64,000 bases of DNA. It comes from Smallanthus sonchifolius (taxonomy: Eukaryota > Streptophyta > Magnoliopsida > Asterales > Asteraceae). Positions within the stretch are counted from its first letter, which is position 1. Each line of letters opens with the position of its first letter. Below the pieces are notes generated by a model that was not told the origin of the DNA, searched no databases, and saw only the letters and a program-made list of their open reading frames with translations. Location: NCBI GenBank assembly GCA_023525975.1, contig CM042032.1:35692001-35756000 (forward strand). Reading direction: 5' to 3'. A program made the translations under genes and the position numbers. Below are positions 32,655-44,164 of this stretch, piece by piece.

Positions 32655-34838
32655 TGTCACACCCCGCCAAGGCGGAAACGCGAGGCGCAACGTTCATGGT
32701 TTCCAAAGCATATGATTACCGCAAACACATACATGATAAATGGATACATTAACAAGTTTAATGTTTTACATTACAAAACATAATCTGAGTTTACAAAAAG
32801 TTAAGATTTCACAAATATGACTCAACTCAATGAGTTATACAAGGGAAATCCTCCTTGAGTAGTATCCATCGTGCATGCATGTAATCTATATTGCTAACCT
32901 TGAAATCACGTTCAGTTACCTGAAAAACATACTTAAAATCGTCAACACGAGGTTGGTGAGTTCACAGGTTTAATCAAATAGTTCTTTGTAAAATTCAATT
33001 GTTCGTAAATAGTTTCAGTTGTATGTGATAAACAGAATAAGAATTGTTGACCCATTTGTAAACTAGCTAGGAATACAAATAATATGTTCATACATGGGGC
33101 GTAACCAAACCTTGACATGTGTACACGCCCCTAATTTCGATATTCAGTTCTATGCGGCCATAAATCCTCCAGATTGTGGTTAGCGCGACTAACCATGACC
33201 GGGAGACGTCACTCTCCATAGTACTATTCATAGGACCCTAGGCTACAGTTAATGGTTACTATGTTGTTCCAGGGGACTTTCGCGGCCTCCATTGTGTTGT
33301 TCTCATCCCATGTAAACATAAAAGTCGTGTCTTATTCTCTTGTTATCCCATAAAATAGTTGAAGTATGTTTTTCCCCCAAATATTAGAAAGCAGTAAAAA
33401 GAAAGGGGCCGTGAAACTCACCTTGAGTTTGTGTATATACTTGTGATAATACTTGTTGTAGTCAACCTTGACTATTTGTACCCTAGATACCAAGGGTAAA
33501 TTGTTGTTAAGACCAACGTCTTAATTGTAAATTGTTCACCGACCTTGTAAATCTGATTGTGTTTGTTTAAATATCGTTTTAGTTTTCCAACACATGTTTT
33601 GTTATAAAATAGTTTTGAGTTACTTCCCAACTGGGACTGTTGTACAGGTGTCGAAACTTCTTAGTTTCGATTGGGCATATGTGTGTCGAAACTACTTAGT
33701 TTCGATGGAGTATATGTGTGTCGAAACTACTTAGTTTCGATGGAGTATATGTGTGTCGAAATTACTTAGTTTCGATGGAGTGGTCAGGAGTCGAAACAAC
33801 CTAGTTTCGATTGAGAAAAGGTATCGAAACTACCTAGTTTCGATTGAGTATTTGCTATCGAAACTACCTAGTTTCGATTGAGTAAAAGACATCAAAACTC
33901 CTAGTTTCGATGGATGAACAGGTATCGAAACTCCTAGTTTCGATTGAGTTAACTGGTATCGAAACTCCTAGTTTCGATTACTGGACTTCTGTTTGACAGA
34001 ATCAGTCCTGCATATTTTTATATTTTAAACTTGAATTCGACACACTCTTCTTGTTATCTTTCTTGCGTTTAAATAAGATGTAAGTTTAGCTACGGTTTTA
34101 AAGAAACTAATGTGAAAATGTCGAGTTTTTACCTTAAAACCGAGATGAAGATGATGAAATAAAACAGAGATGATCTCGACTCTTTTGCAGAAACACTTGA
34201 GATTCTTCTTAAAATACTGGATTGTGGTAGGATTTCGCCTTAAAACTCGGCTTCGGTTTGAAGAGGAATGGAAACTTTGCCGTATGAAAATGTGAAAGAT
34301 GAAAGGGTTGTGAGAGTTTTGAATGTAGGGTATGGTTTTATCTGGGTTTTCACAAGTGGGAGTATGGGTCAATTTGAAAATACGTGAGATTGGGGATGGT
34401 TTCCCCTGCACTTCGGCCGAGAAGTCAAGGGTGGGTTAGGGGGTTTGGGTTATAATAATAAAACAATTAGATTTTTGGTATTAATATCAATTAGAGTTTT
34501 AAAGGGGTAGTTTAATTCGGTTTATTTTCCCCACGGTATTATAATTTTATTCTAAATATAATTTATGGTTCCACGTAAAGTTTGTGTAAATAATATATAT
34601 ATGTATATATATTTTTCTGGTTATTTATTTCAACCAATAGTGTTCGAATTAAGTCGGGTTATAAGTGTATGTGAACCGGTAATTCCCAGAATTACCAAAA
34701 ATATAAAATGAGACAATGTTCGGTTTTTGTTAAACCTTCATGTCCTTGTTTGTGAAATTAAGTAAATCACAAAAATGATTATAATGTAAACTTGTTTATA
34801 ATGTGTACAGATATTGACCTGAAATGTCGGGTGTCACA
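32655..34838 (-). repeat. 5' LTR of gypsy A
   Basis: 2184 bp; near-identical to the 3' LTR at an offset of 8008. It drives transcription leftward. The motif set is the same as in the 3' LTR; donor motifs fall at about complement 34132 and 33421 and the acceptor at about 32920. Confidence 0.97.
33651..33977. repeat. TCGAAACT..AGTTTCGA tandem palindrome array, A 5' LTR
   Basis: Exact counterpart of 25643-25969, ten units. Confidence 0.95.
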
Positions 34839-34843
34839 GTAAG
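34839..34843. other. TSD of element A, right (GTAAG)
   Basis: Matches 24642-24646. Confidence 0.95.
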
Positions 34844-37800
34844 CCATTGGGTTTAGATTCAAGAAGAAGTTCAACACCACACGACATTTCTTCATACATG
34901 TTACCCTCGGTAACCGAGACGTGTTGAGCTTCCAGGATACGGGTTTGAATATCGGATTGAATACGGGCGCAATGAAGCATAACATGGTCTTTTCGACTCA
35001 AAGCATCGGCTTTCGCTTTGCCGGGATGGTAACGAATCTCGCAGTCGTAGTCGTTAAGGAGTTCGACCCAACGTCGTTGCCTCATATTGAGTTCTTTTTG
35101 GTTGAAGATATGTTGAAGACTTTTGTGGTCGGTGAATACCACACATTTCGTGCCATATAGGTAGTGTCTCCAAATCTTTAACGCGAATACGACCGCACCC
35201 AACTCGAGGTCGTGCGTCGTATAATTCTTTTCATGAATTTTGAGTTGTCTTGATGCATAAGCGATCACTTTGCCTCGTTGCATGAGGACACAACCAAGAC
35301 CTTGGTTAGAAGCATCACAATAGACAACTAGATCATCATTTCCATCGGGGAGAGTCAAGATGGGAGCATTGCACAACTTTTGCTTAAGAGTTTGGAAAGC
35401 TTCTTCTTGCTTCGGTCCCCATTCATAAGCTTTACCCTTATGGGTCAAGGCGGTAAGAGGGACAGCAATCTTTGAGAAGTTTGAGATGAAACGACGATAA
35501 TAACCCGCAAGACCAAGGAACGAATGAACTTCGGTAGGAGTCTTCGGGGCATTCCAATTCTTAACCGTTTCAATCTTAGCAGGATCAACATGAATACCCT
35601 TGTCGTTGACAATGTGACCAAGAAATTGAACTTCTTTTAACCAAAATTCACATTTGGAGAACTTGGCATATAGTTGTTCTTTCTTTAAAAGGTCCAAAAC
35701 CAATCTAAGGTGTTCTTCATGGTCGGCTTTAGTCTTGGAATAGATTAAGATATCGTCAATGAAAACGATCACGAATTTATCAAGGTACGGTTTGCACACA
35801 CGATTCATGAGGTCCATGAAAACTGCGGGTGCATTGGTTAATCCAAAAGGCATAACCATGAACTCGTAATGACCATACCTTGTTCGGAAAGCAGTCTTAG
35901 GAATGTCATCTTCTTGAACACGGAGCTGATGATAACCAGATCGAAGATCAATCTTCGAGAAACACGTAGAACCTTGAAGTTGATCAAAGAGATCATCGAT
36001 TCTAGGCAAAGGATAGCGATTCTTAATAGTAAGCTTATTGAGTTCGCGATAGTCAATACACATGCGAAATGATCCATCCTTCTTCTTTACAAATAAGACG
36101 GGTGCACCCCACGGTGAATGACTCGGGCGAATGAACCCTTTATCGGAGAGTTCTTGAAGTTGACTTGCGAGCTCTTGCATTTCGGAAGGTGCAAGACGAT
36201 AAGGAGCTCTAGCAAAAGGGTTAGCTCCGGGCATGAGATCAATACGGAACTCGACTTGATGAACGGGAGGAAGACCGGATAAATCTTTAGGAAACACTTC
36301 GGGAAAATCTCGAATAATGGGAATGTCTTGGATACTCTTCTCCTTGACATCCTTTTGAACAATATGAGCTAGGAAGGCGATGTACTTCTTTCGCAAGTAC
36401 TTTTGAGCAGTAGTACAAGACATCAATTTAAGACCCTTGCAAGGCTTTTCACCAAAAACCCTTAAGGTTTCTCTCGAAGGTAGCGGAATTCGGATGCACT
36501 TTTCAAAGCAAATAACTTCGGCATGATGATTTGATAGCCAATCCATACCTATGATAATGTCAAAGCTTCCTAGTGGCATTGGAATAAGGTTGATTGGGAA
36601 TGCATGATCATTAAGTTCTAAAGAGCAATCATAGATAATAGACTCAATTGTAAGGGAGTCACCATTTGCTATTTCAACGGTGAAGGTTTTCTCTAATTGG
36701 GATCGTGTCTTTGCAAGTAAAGGCTCAAAATTAAGTGACACAAAACTTTTATCGGCACCGGTATCGAACAAAATGGAGGCATATTGACTATTAACAAGGA
36801 ACGTACCATTAACCACGTCGTTGTTGGCTTGAGCTTCGTTGGCGTTAATGTTGAAAGCACGCCCATGAGCTCCACCTTGTCTAGTATTTGCGAGCCTTGG
36901 ACATAGATTACGAAAATGATTCGGGTCACCACACTCATAACAAGCACGCCCATTAGCAATGGCGGGAGCACCTTGATTAGCCACTTGAGGTACGGTTTGG
37001 TTTGGAGGGTTGACTTGGCCCGTAAGGGCTTTGGTCCTACAAACATTAACCGTATGACCATATCTCCCACAATAAGTACAAAGGCGACATGGGATGCTTT
37101 GGGGATGATGATAGTTGCAGGTGGCACAAAGTGGGTAAATTCCACCATATGGCTTTTTGACTGGTGCTTGAACCATAGGTGCAGCTTGGTTCACGGGAAC
37201 AGCAGGAGTAACCACAGCAAAATTTCTAACCTTCCTCTTTCTAGTGTTGCGAGAGGGCTCGGTTGTAGCTTCTATGGTGTGGTTAGGAGGGGTTACGGTT
37301 TCAGCAACTTTCTTAGAACCCTTTTTGGTAAGAGTTCCAGATTTAACATGATTATCGGTTAGGGTAGCAGACAGGCGGATGGCATCTTCCAAAGTAGCAG
37401 GATTTCTACCTAAGACAGTATCTTGAATTTGTCTTGGTAGCCCACCAATGTACTTTTCGATGCAACGAGATAATGGAGTGACCATGTGGGGCACAAGAAG
37501 ACTCAATTCATGGAACCGAGTTGTGTAAGCCAAGTGTTCCCCACTATCTTGGGCAAGATCCCAAAATTCGGCCTCTAACTTCTTCACTTCATTGCGAGGA
37601 CAGAACTCCTCGGTCATAAGCCTTTTGACCTCATCCCAAGGTAAGGCCATAGCTACATCAACACCCCTATTCCTTTTCTCCCCATTCCACCATGTAAGTG
37701 CCCGCTTTTGAAGGACACTAGTAGCATGACGAACACGGAGGTTGTCGGGACAGTCACTATTGAGAAAGGTATTCTCAATACTTTCGAACCATTGGAGGAG

Positions 37801-38031
37801 TCCGGTAGCTCCTTCGGTTCCATAAAACTTTAGGGGATTGCACGAATTGAAGTGCTTGAAGGTGCATTGGGATGGATTACCACCATTTCCACCATTACTA
37901 CCATTATTACCACTATTGCTTCCATTGCCATTAGTGGCACCATTGGCTTGGGTGAGTTGTGTCACCAATTGAGTAAGAATAGCAGCAATGTCGGAGTTGG
38001 CGTTAGCGGCGGGAGCACGACGAGGAGGCAT
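34839..38031 (-). CDS. Gypsy B: Gag, protease, reverse transcriptase, RNase H (5' part of gag-pol)
   Basis: Open for about 1065 codons from MPPRRAPAANANSDIAAILT to ESKPNGLL, where element A interrupts it; the rest is at 23305-24646. Gag has an Asn/Gly-rich linker (GNGSNSGNNGSNGGNGG), the capsid (RALTWWNGEKRNRG) and a zinc-knuckle region with CTYCGRYGHTVNVC and CYECGDPNHFRNLC (about 340-385). Protease: LFDTGADKSFVS (423), IIGMDWLSNHHAEVI. RT: MCIDYRELNKLT and FIDDILIYS (758). RNase H: YCDASNQGLGCVL (903), DLELGAVVFALK, FTDHKSLQHIF. The last RNase H motif reads HPGKAKADALSRK, where C has GKANVVADALSRK, so there is a small in-frame deletion. No stop codon is present; this copy may have been active before A landed. 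Confidence 0.92.
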
Positions 38032-38724
38032 TCTACAGATTTGAAACACAAGACAAGAGAGATTGTAAGAACTTATGAGAATTGCTAGGATTTAATAGAA
38101 TGAGATAACAAAATAAAAGATAGATAATCATAGTTTGGATTGTACTCAAAAGTGACAAAAATTCACTTGAATACTAAGGCATATTAAGGTTAATTTAAAC
38201 TCATATAATTTTCAAGGAGACATGCTTTAGCCTATAGGTAAACACTCATCTCGGGAGTTCCCAGGAAAGCATACGGGTCCCTCGGTTGATTGGGATTTAT
38301 GCGAAATGCTTTCCTAGACAGAAAACCCAAAATACAGGTGTCACCCTTCCAGATTGCACGTGTCCTCAAATAATTTAACAAGTTTAAAAACCTCAACGAA
38401 GAAATAAAAATTTTATTTAAAGATTTTTGCTTCAAGAATTTTCCACATGCTTAGAAAGGATAAAGATAGAAAAAGAAGATAAGAATAATAAGAGGTTTAG
38501 GCCATAGGAAAGGATGTTATTTATTTAATTATTATTTAAGAATATCCTAATAAGTCATGCATTTCTAACAAAGAAGGTAGCAAATATAATAATAATTAAT
38601 CATGGTAAGCATGTAGCACATAGCATGTAGCACATAGCACAAAATCATGAAGCATAACATAAGTGGGTGTCCTAAAGTTATAGTCTAGGTCAAGATGTCT
38701 AATAACCTAAATCCCTATAACCAA
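38032..38724 (-). other. Gypsy B leader (primer site to gag) with stem-loop and small ORF
   Basis: About 690 bp. It contains a 67-codon frame ending at complement 38232 that reads RTRAIWKGDTCILGFLSRKA and is kept in element C with one substitution in the shared part. Overlapping it is a perfect 10-bp inverted repeat (38263-38272 with 38306-38315). Whether the ORF is translated is unknown; simple shared ancestry could also explain it. Confidence 0.5.
38263..38315. other. Leader stem-loop of gypsy B
   Basis: AGGAAAGCAT pairs with ATGCTTTCCT across a 33-nt loop; the same arms occur in element C at 56705-56757. Between primer site and gag is where packaging and dimer signals of retroelements lie. 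Confidence 0.6.
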
Positions 38725-38737
38725 GGCTCTGATACCA
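38725..38737 (-). other. Primer binding site of gypsy B (tRNA-iMet)
   Basis: TGGTATCAGAGCC on the - strand, three bases inside the LTR. Confidence 0.95.
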
Positions 38738-39996
38738 ATCTGTCACACCCCGACCGATGGCGGAATCATCGGGGCGGGACATGTAAGACTGTTCATAGCA
38801 CATGGTTAACTAAATTGAAATATATTAAAGTCAAATTTGCATTACAATAAATCCAAGTACAAGATCAAATTCAAACAAGAAACATAAACAATTCATAAAA
38901 TTCTTGATTTATTTTGCTAAGTCCAAATCCTATGTTGAACACGTCTTGAATCAATCTCACATATTGGGGCCTGAAACATGAATAAAATAAAGTCAACTAA
39001 AAAGTTGGTGAGTATAACACAGTTGTATATAGATAGCATATAGTTGAAAACAAATCCTTTACATGACATGATAAATAAGGCGTTCATGGGGAGTAACTAT
39101 TGTGTAACCAAATGCACAATCAAACCTTGTAACTAGCATGCAAAACAAAGTGTATTGTCGGTTTCAATCACCGCGTACCATGGGTGGGTTTGTCAGACTC
39201 AATAGATCCATCATTGAAAACCGTCGGCTTGTATAGTTAATGATTGCACATAAGAGCATACAAAGGTTAAACACACCTAGCACTCGGGCACAAAGCTCAA
39301 ATTTTTGCACACATGTATGTAAATAGGATTTTTTTTACACTTGTGTAGTTTGTGTAAATGTAAATGTGTAATGTGTAATGAGTATAGAGTTCATGTTCCA
39401 CCCCAAAAGTGTAAAAGAGTAAAAGGGGTTGTGAATACTCACTTGGTATGGAAGTGAAGCTAACAAGGAATATAGATAGCAAAAAGATCCTTGAAAAGCA
39501 CACTTTAACCTAAATAGTAATATGCATTGAATCACATAGATGTATAAAGTTTAAAAATGAAAGTTGGATTTGTATATAAAACCATTGGTTTGTATTTAAA
39601 AAGGATTGAATAAAATATATAAAGTTTGAGGTAAAATATGTTTGAAACAATTTAATTAGGTTTGAATTAAATAAATAAGTGTATAACTATAGTTTATGAA
39701 ATAATGTCAATATTAATTGTAATTAAGTATAAATAAATAAAACGATTTTGATTTAAAATGTAAAGTAAATAAGTCATCATTATTTATAAATTTTGTAACT
39801 TAATTATTTAAAATATCATTTAAGTGTAAGATGATAAATATAAATTTAATTTTTATAAACTTTTCAATAAATTACATTTATGACAAGATTAAACTTTTAA
39901 TCTATTTTTAAATACAGAAAACATATTTTTATAAAATCTGAAACATTTACTGATTAAAATATAAAAATTATAATTCTGTTAAAAATTCTGAGTCTA

Positions 39997-40277
39997 GCAC
40001 GACCGTGCCTCGGAAGGGCACGATCGTGCTCAAGTCACGGGCGCGACCGCGCTAGTCGGGGCGCGACCGGGTTGATCAATCAGGAGCACAATCTAGACAA
40101 GTCATCAGGCACGACCGTGCCTTAGCCCGGCACGGTCGCGTCTATGATTTTTAGACACAACAGAGACTAGCCCAAAGGGCATGACAAGGTCTGGACGGAT
40201 GACACGACCGCGCTGCTAGTCGACACGGCCGCGCTAAACGAGGCACGGCCGCGCTAGATGATTAGCGCGACCGTGTC
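39997..40277. repeat. GCACGACCGTGC palindrome cluster 2, B 5' LTR
   Basis: Counterpart of 22019-22299. Confidence 0.9.
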
Positions 40278-40882
40278 TATTCCAAATCAGACACGAATCG
40301 AGAGTTTCTTGTATTTTGAACACAGGAATTGTTAGGGCTTTTGATTAATGGGTTATTAAGAGTCTTTTCATATAACTTAATTGTATGGAAATCGAGTTTA
40401 AGCATGGGTTCGATTAAATCATTTTTATTAAAATATGATTTCTGATTCTGATCGAATTCTATAATGGAAGCCCAAATTGAATGAGGGCTTTTGATAATGT
40501 TACTGAAATGAGTGAGATGGAGAGTATACTTACCCTGAAACGTAACGAATCGATGAAGAACGGCAGAGATGAGTTCCGGCGACGGAGGTAAAGGTTTCCG
40601 GTGACTTCGACTGCGATTCCGGCTAGGCCAGAGAGTCCAGAGTCTTGGAGAGAGCCGGGAGATGATAAATCCTCTCTTGATCGGGAGAATTTGGGTTCCA
40701 GGAGGAAGACTCGAGTTTTGTTTGAATTGCTTGAGAGAGAATTCGAGATTGATGGAGAAAAACTGAGGCGTTGAGTAATTGAAAATGGTATAACTCGCGT
40801 TAAAGGAAAAGAAACGTAATCGGATTTGAAATTCGAACGATTGAGCGTTTTGAAATCACATTTACGTTTCGACTGTTTCGCA

Positions 40883-41005
40883 GGCGCGACCGTGCCAAGA
40901 TTGGCGCGACCGTGCTTAGGAACCGGGCGCGATCGTTCCAGGACCAGCCGCGCGATCGTGCCGAGGCACTTGGCGCGACCGTGCTAGAACGAAGCACGAC
41001 CGTGC
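40883..41005. repeat. GCGCGACCGTGC palindrome cluster 1, B 5' LTR
   Basis: Counterpart of 22905-23027. Confidence 0.9.
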
Positions 41006-41248
41006 TAACTAGGGTTTCTTGATAAATTTTCAACTTTAGTCCTTGACTTTTCAGGTTTTATAAATTTGAAATATATAGTTACTTGTATAGCGTTTATGTG
41101 CATATAATCGAGTAAAACTTGCGAACTTGTATAGAATCATTGCATTTTATTTACCGCGGGAAAAATATTGAGACATTGCACGAGTATAGAACTTGAAATT
41201 TCATTACATTGAATTGAAATATGAATACTAAAAATCAGAAATGTTACA

Positions 41249-41253
41249 TAAGT
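41249..41253. other. TSD of element B, right (TAAGT)
   Basis: Matches 20757-20761. Confidence 0.92.
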
Positions 41254-41996
41254 GACCAAATAAAGGAGTTTGAACAGGAATCAAAGCAGCATTATGTTGT
41301 TTCACCTTTGTGCAATCAGTAAAGATACGTTTTGACATCAGAGTCAAAGTTAAACGAATTGGATGCTAGGAATAAGATGATTCAGAATCATTTGGATGAA
41401 CTGAGGATACATTAGAAATCCTTGACCTTCTGGAGGATTAATCTGCATAACCAACTCCCGGTAAATATAAAGAGCAAAGTTGAATCGTTTGTTCAAAGTC
41501 AAAGCCACCATTGCAGCCTGTAGAGCACTCTTTAACCCATCAGTACCAGCTTTTCTAGGGACAAGCATTGGATATTCACGTGCATGAAGTACCTCCACTC
41601 TCCAACTAAACCACCCTTACGAGCTTGAGTATCATTAGGTCTTCCACGATAACCCATCCTCTGAAAACATCCCATAATCAATGTTCCAGGATATGACATA
41701 GGATCGTCATTAGCACCTCCAACAGCTAGAGCAGCATGACTAGTCTCTGCCGAGATATCAATCTCTGTATTGTTCCCTGTAGCACGAAGAACATGAGGTT
41801 CAACATCTGTATCTTGATGTACCGTATCCCAAAATTGTTGAATGTACACTAGGCTTATATACGGATCTGCTGATAAGGCCACACGTAGACGTGAACGGTT
41901 CAAGAATCCAATAATCCCATGAAAATTTACAGCCTCCGACATGTTAGAATCTAATAGTGCCATTTTGTTATGTTTGTACTCAACACGACGAGCCAT
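41254..41996 (-). pseudogene. Copia E: ORF3, N-terminal part
   Basis: Starts MARRVEYKHNKMALLDSNMS at complement 41996 and shows a compact domain: NFHGIIGFLNRSRLRVALSA, SLVYIQQFWDTV, WRYFMHV..IQCLS and ALTLNKRFNFALYIYRELV. There are frameshifts near 41580-41600 and 41370-41390. After the second, the frame reads TPLFGH and runs into the insertion point of B; it continues with NPDYVESPNDNWFHPEELAQ from 20761 inward. The ATG directly follows TACTTTTCAG, a splice-acceptor motif. I recognise the domain only as the extra ORF of large copia elements; its biochemical role is unknown. Confidence 0.75.
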
Positions 41997-41998
41997 CT
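41997..41998 (-). other. Putative splice acceptor for copia E ORF3
   Basis: The - strand reads CCAAATACTTTTCAG immediately before the ORF3 ATG, with a long U-rich stretch upstream (42040-42090). Confidence 0.5.
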
Positions 41999-42117
41999 GA
42001 AAAGTATTTGGACAACAAACACATTAGACATATAACAAATTCAAAAAAAAATTTGTAAAATTTTTTTTCAAACATACAAAAAAAAAATTCACAAGTCCAA
42101 AAACCCTCTAAGCCCGT

Positions 42118-42196
42118 AGGTGAACTTATTAAGTTCGCTTAGTGTTGTAAGAGGCGAACATAATAAGTTCGCTTGAACAAGTTCGCCTGAACAAAT
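42118..42196. repeat. GCGAACTT palindromes, copia E internal group 1
   Basis: Includes GTGAACTTATTAAGTTCGC and GCGAACATAATAAGTTCGC, plus AAGTTCGCC half-sites; same core as in the E LTR. Confidence 0.85.
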
Positions 42197-42531
42197 CTGC
42201 CGATACAAATTCTACACAGAAATCCAAATCTATCAAAATGATATTGTCAGCTTGAATTAAAAATCGGAATGACATCGACTAGAACTCACGACACAAAATC
42301 AAGACTCAATTTATCGATTTAAGACAGATTCAGCATCAATTAGGTTAAAATTTCTCTCGGGTAACACCGTCGACAAAAACCGAAAAAAAAACCTAATTTC
42401 TTACGATTTAACGGATGAAATCCAACAAAATTACCTCAGAAATGATCGCAATCAAGAATCGATCAAGAAATTAACAGTTAACAACCAACAACACCTTTTG
42501 AATTTCAAAATTGTTCAAAAATGCTCAAATG

Positions 42532-42690
42532 GTTAAGTTCGCTTAACGTCTGAGGAAGAAGAATAAGTGACTAAGTTCGCCTGAACAAAAAGCATTATAC
42601 CCATTAAGTTCGCTTAACAAGCATCAGGCGAACTTATTAAGTTCGCTTCACTAGAATCAAGCGAACATAACAAGTTCTCCTCAACTTTTT
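42532..42690. repeat. GCGAACTT palindromes, copia E internal group 2
   Basis: Includes GCGAACTTATTAAGTTCGC near 42628-42646 and GCGAACATAACAAGTTCTC, with AAGTTCGCTTAAC half-sites. Confidence 0.85.
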
Positions 42691-44164
42691 GCCTTGAACA
42701 ATTTTTTTACCAACTTTAAAAATGTCAGTTCTTGTGAGGTTACGTCAGCATCCTGTATCCGATCCTATCCTGAATCATTTTAATAAAAGATTAAAATTTT
42801 CATGGAAAATAAAAAACAAAATCTTTTTGAATTTTATCTGTACAAACGGAATCACATATTTTTGGATTTTATCTGAACAAACTGAAATCACATATTTTTG
42901 GATTAACATCATGAGTAAGAAGATCATATCAGTATAGGAGTAATTCATCACACATTTTAACAACAACCACGGGTAACCTATGATATGAAACAATCCAACT
43001 CATTCTTATGCAACTCGCATCTTTTTCATTTTTATATACTCTTTGCAGTATTATGAATAATGTTTGAAATAATACGCGATAAATTTCAAAGTAAACAAGA
43101 TCAGGTTATGAAATTCTCAATTATTCATACCGAATTTGTAATATAAAGCATGAATTCTTAAATTTGTCAATATTATATGATTTGAAACTATAAGCATTTA
43201 TCTTCCAATTTCATATGAGTTTGTATCATTTTGATGAAAAACATTGTGTACCCCACATATATGCCAAACACAAATATAAATTGCACTATCTTCAAGATAT
43301 ATATAGTTTATTTTAAGATTAGATCAATTTCCAAGATAAAATTATCTCTTTTAGCACAAGTATAGAAAAGCAGATCCCAAAGGATATAAGAATCATGATT
43401 ATTCAGAATCAGAAGATTCTAATGAACTGGCTGTATAATGAGAATCAAACTGATTCAGGTATGAGGATCCAACTATTATCTGGATAAATTTCAATAGAGT
43501 CAGACTAGATGATGTATCTAACTAATCCAAGGGTGAATATATGTTCCAACAGATGTTGTTAGAAAACATATCTTTGTTCAGCAACACATTGCATGTTTTT
43601 CGGGGCATGGACAGTGAAGTGAACTGGAAAAGTTTATGCTAAAGATATAATTCGATATTGGTCTCATGAAATTCTTTAAAACCATATATTCTTTATCTGA
43701 TAATGATCTTTTACACACACACCCAGGCATAGAATGGATTCAAATCACAGATGTAATCGTATCATATTTAATTTTCACACTACTATTGGTTTATAAACGC
43801 TTCTAGTCTATTGACAATTCAAGTTTCAAAACTCATACACAAATTTAAAACATATTATCAAGATTAGAGCATTCAAAACACTATCATTTCTCATTTATGC
43901 AGACTTTGAAATTTAGATCAAATCAAATTACTTTAAACAATCATATATCAAAGGTCTACTAAGGTCGTGTGTAATGAACTAATCACTGATGTACTATCAT
44001 CTCTTCTCTAACTTCAAATGATGTCAAATTTTATATTTTTCATTTTGTTTTGAATTTTTATAAATAAAAACTTTTTAACTGAAATTTAAAATGCAGAAAT
44101 GTAATAAAGCAATAAAAGAAATTAAAAATAAATTTTTCCATGAAAATCTTATTTTGAAAAACTT

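Larger units (their letters stand above)
38741..41248 (-). repeat. 5' LTR of gypsy B
   Basis: 2508 bp, TGTCACACC...ATGTTACA; partner of 20762-23270. Differences include a poly-T length change near 39329 and about ten substitutions. Motif order is the same as in the 3' LTR. Confidence 0.95.
41999..44164 (-). other. Copia E non-coding region between pol and ORF3
   Basis: About 2.2 kb with no credible ORF, very AT-rich, with T-runs near 42050-42095. It carries two groups of the GCGAACTT...AAGTTCGC palindrome (42118-42196 and 42532-42690). The rest (42700-44160) shows nothing that I can name. Confidence 0.6.

Noticed and set aside
36916..37362. Frame of 148 residues antisense to B gag
   Set aside because: Shadow of the Gag coding region; composition is the complement of the true frame.
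42722..42993. Small frames in the copia E pol-ORF3 gap
   Set aside because: AT-rich chance frames in both strands with no motif.
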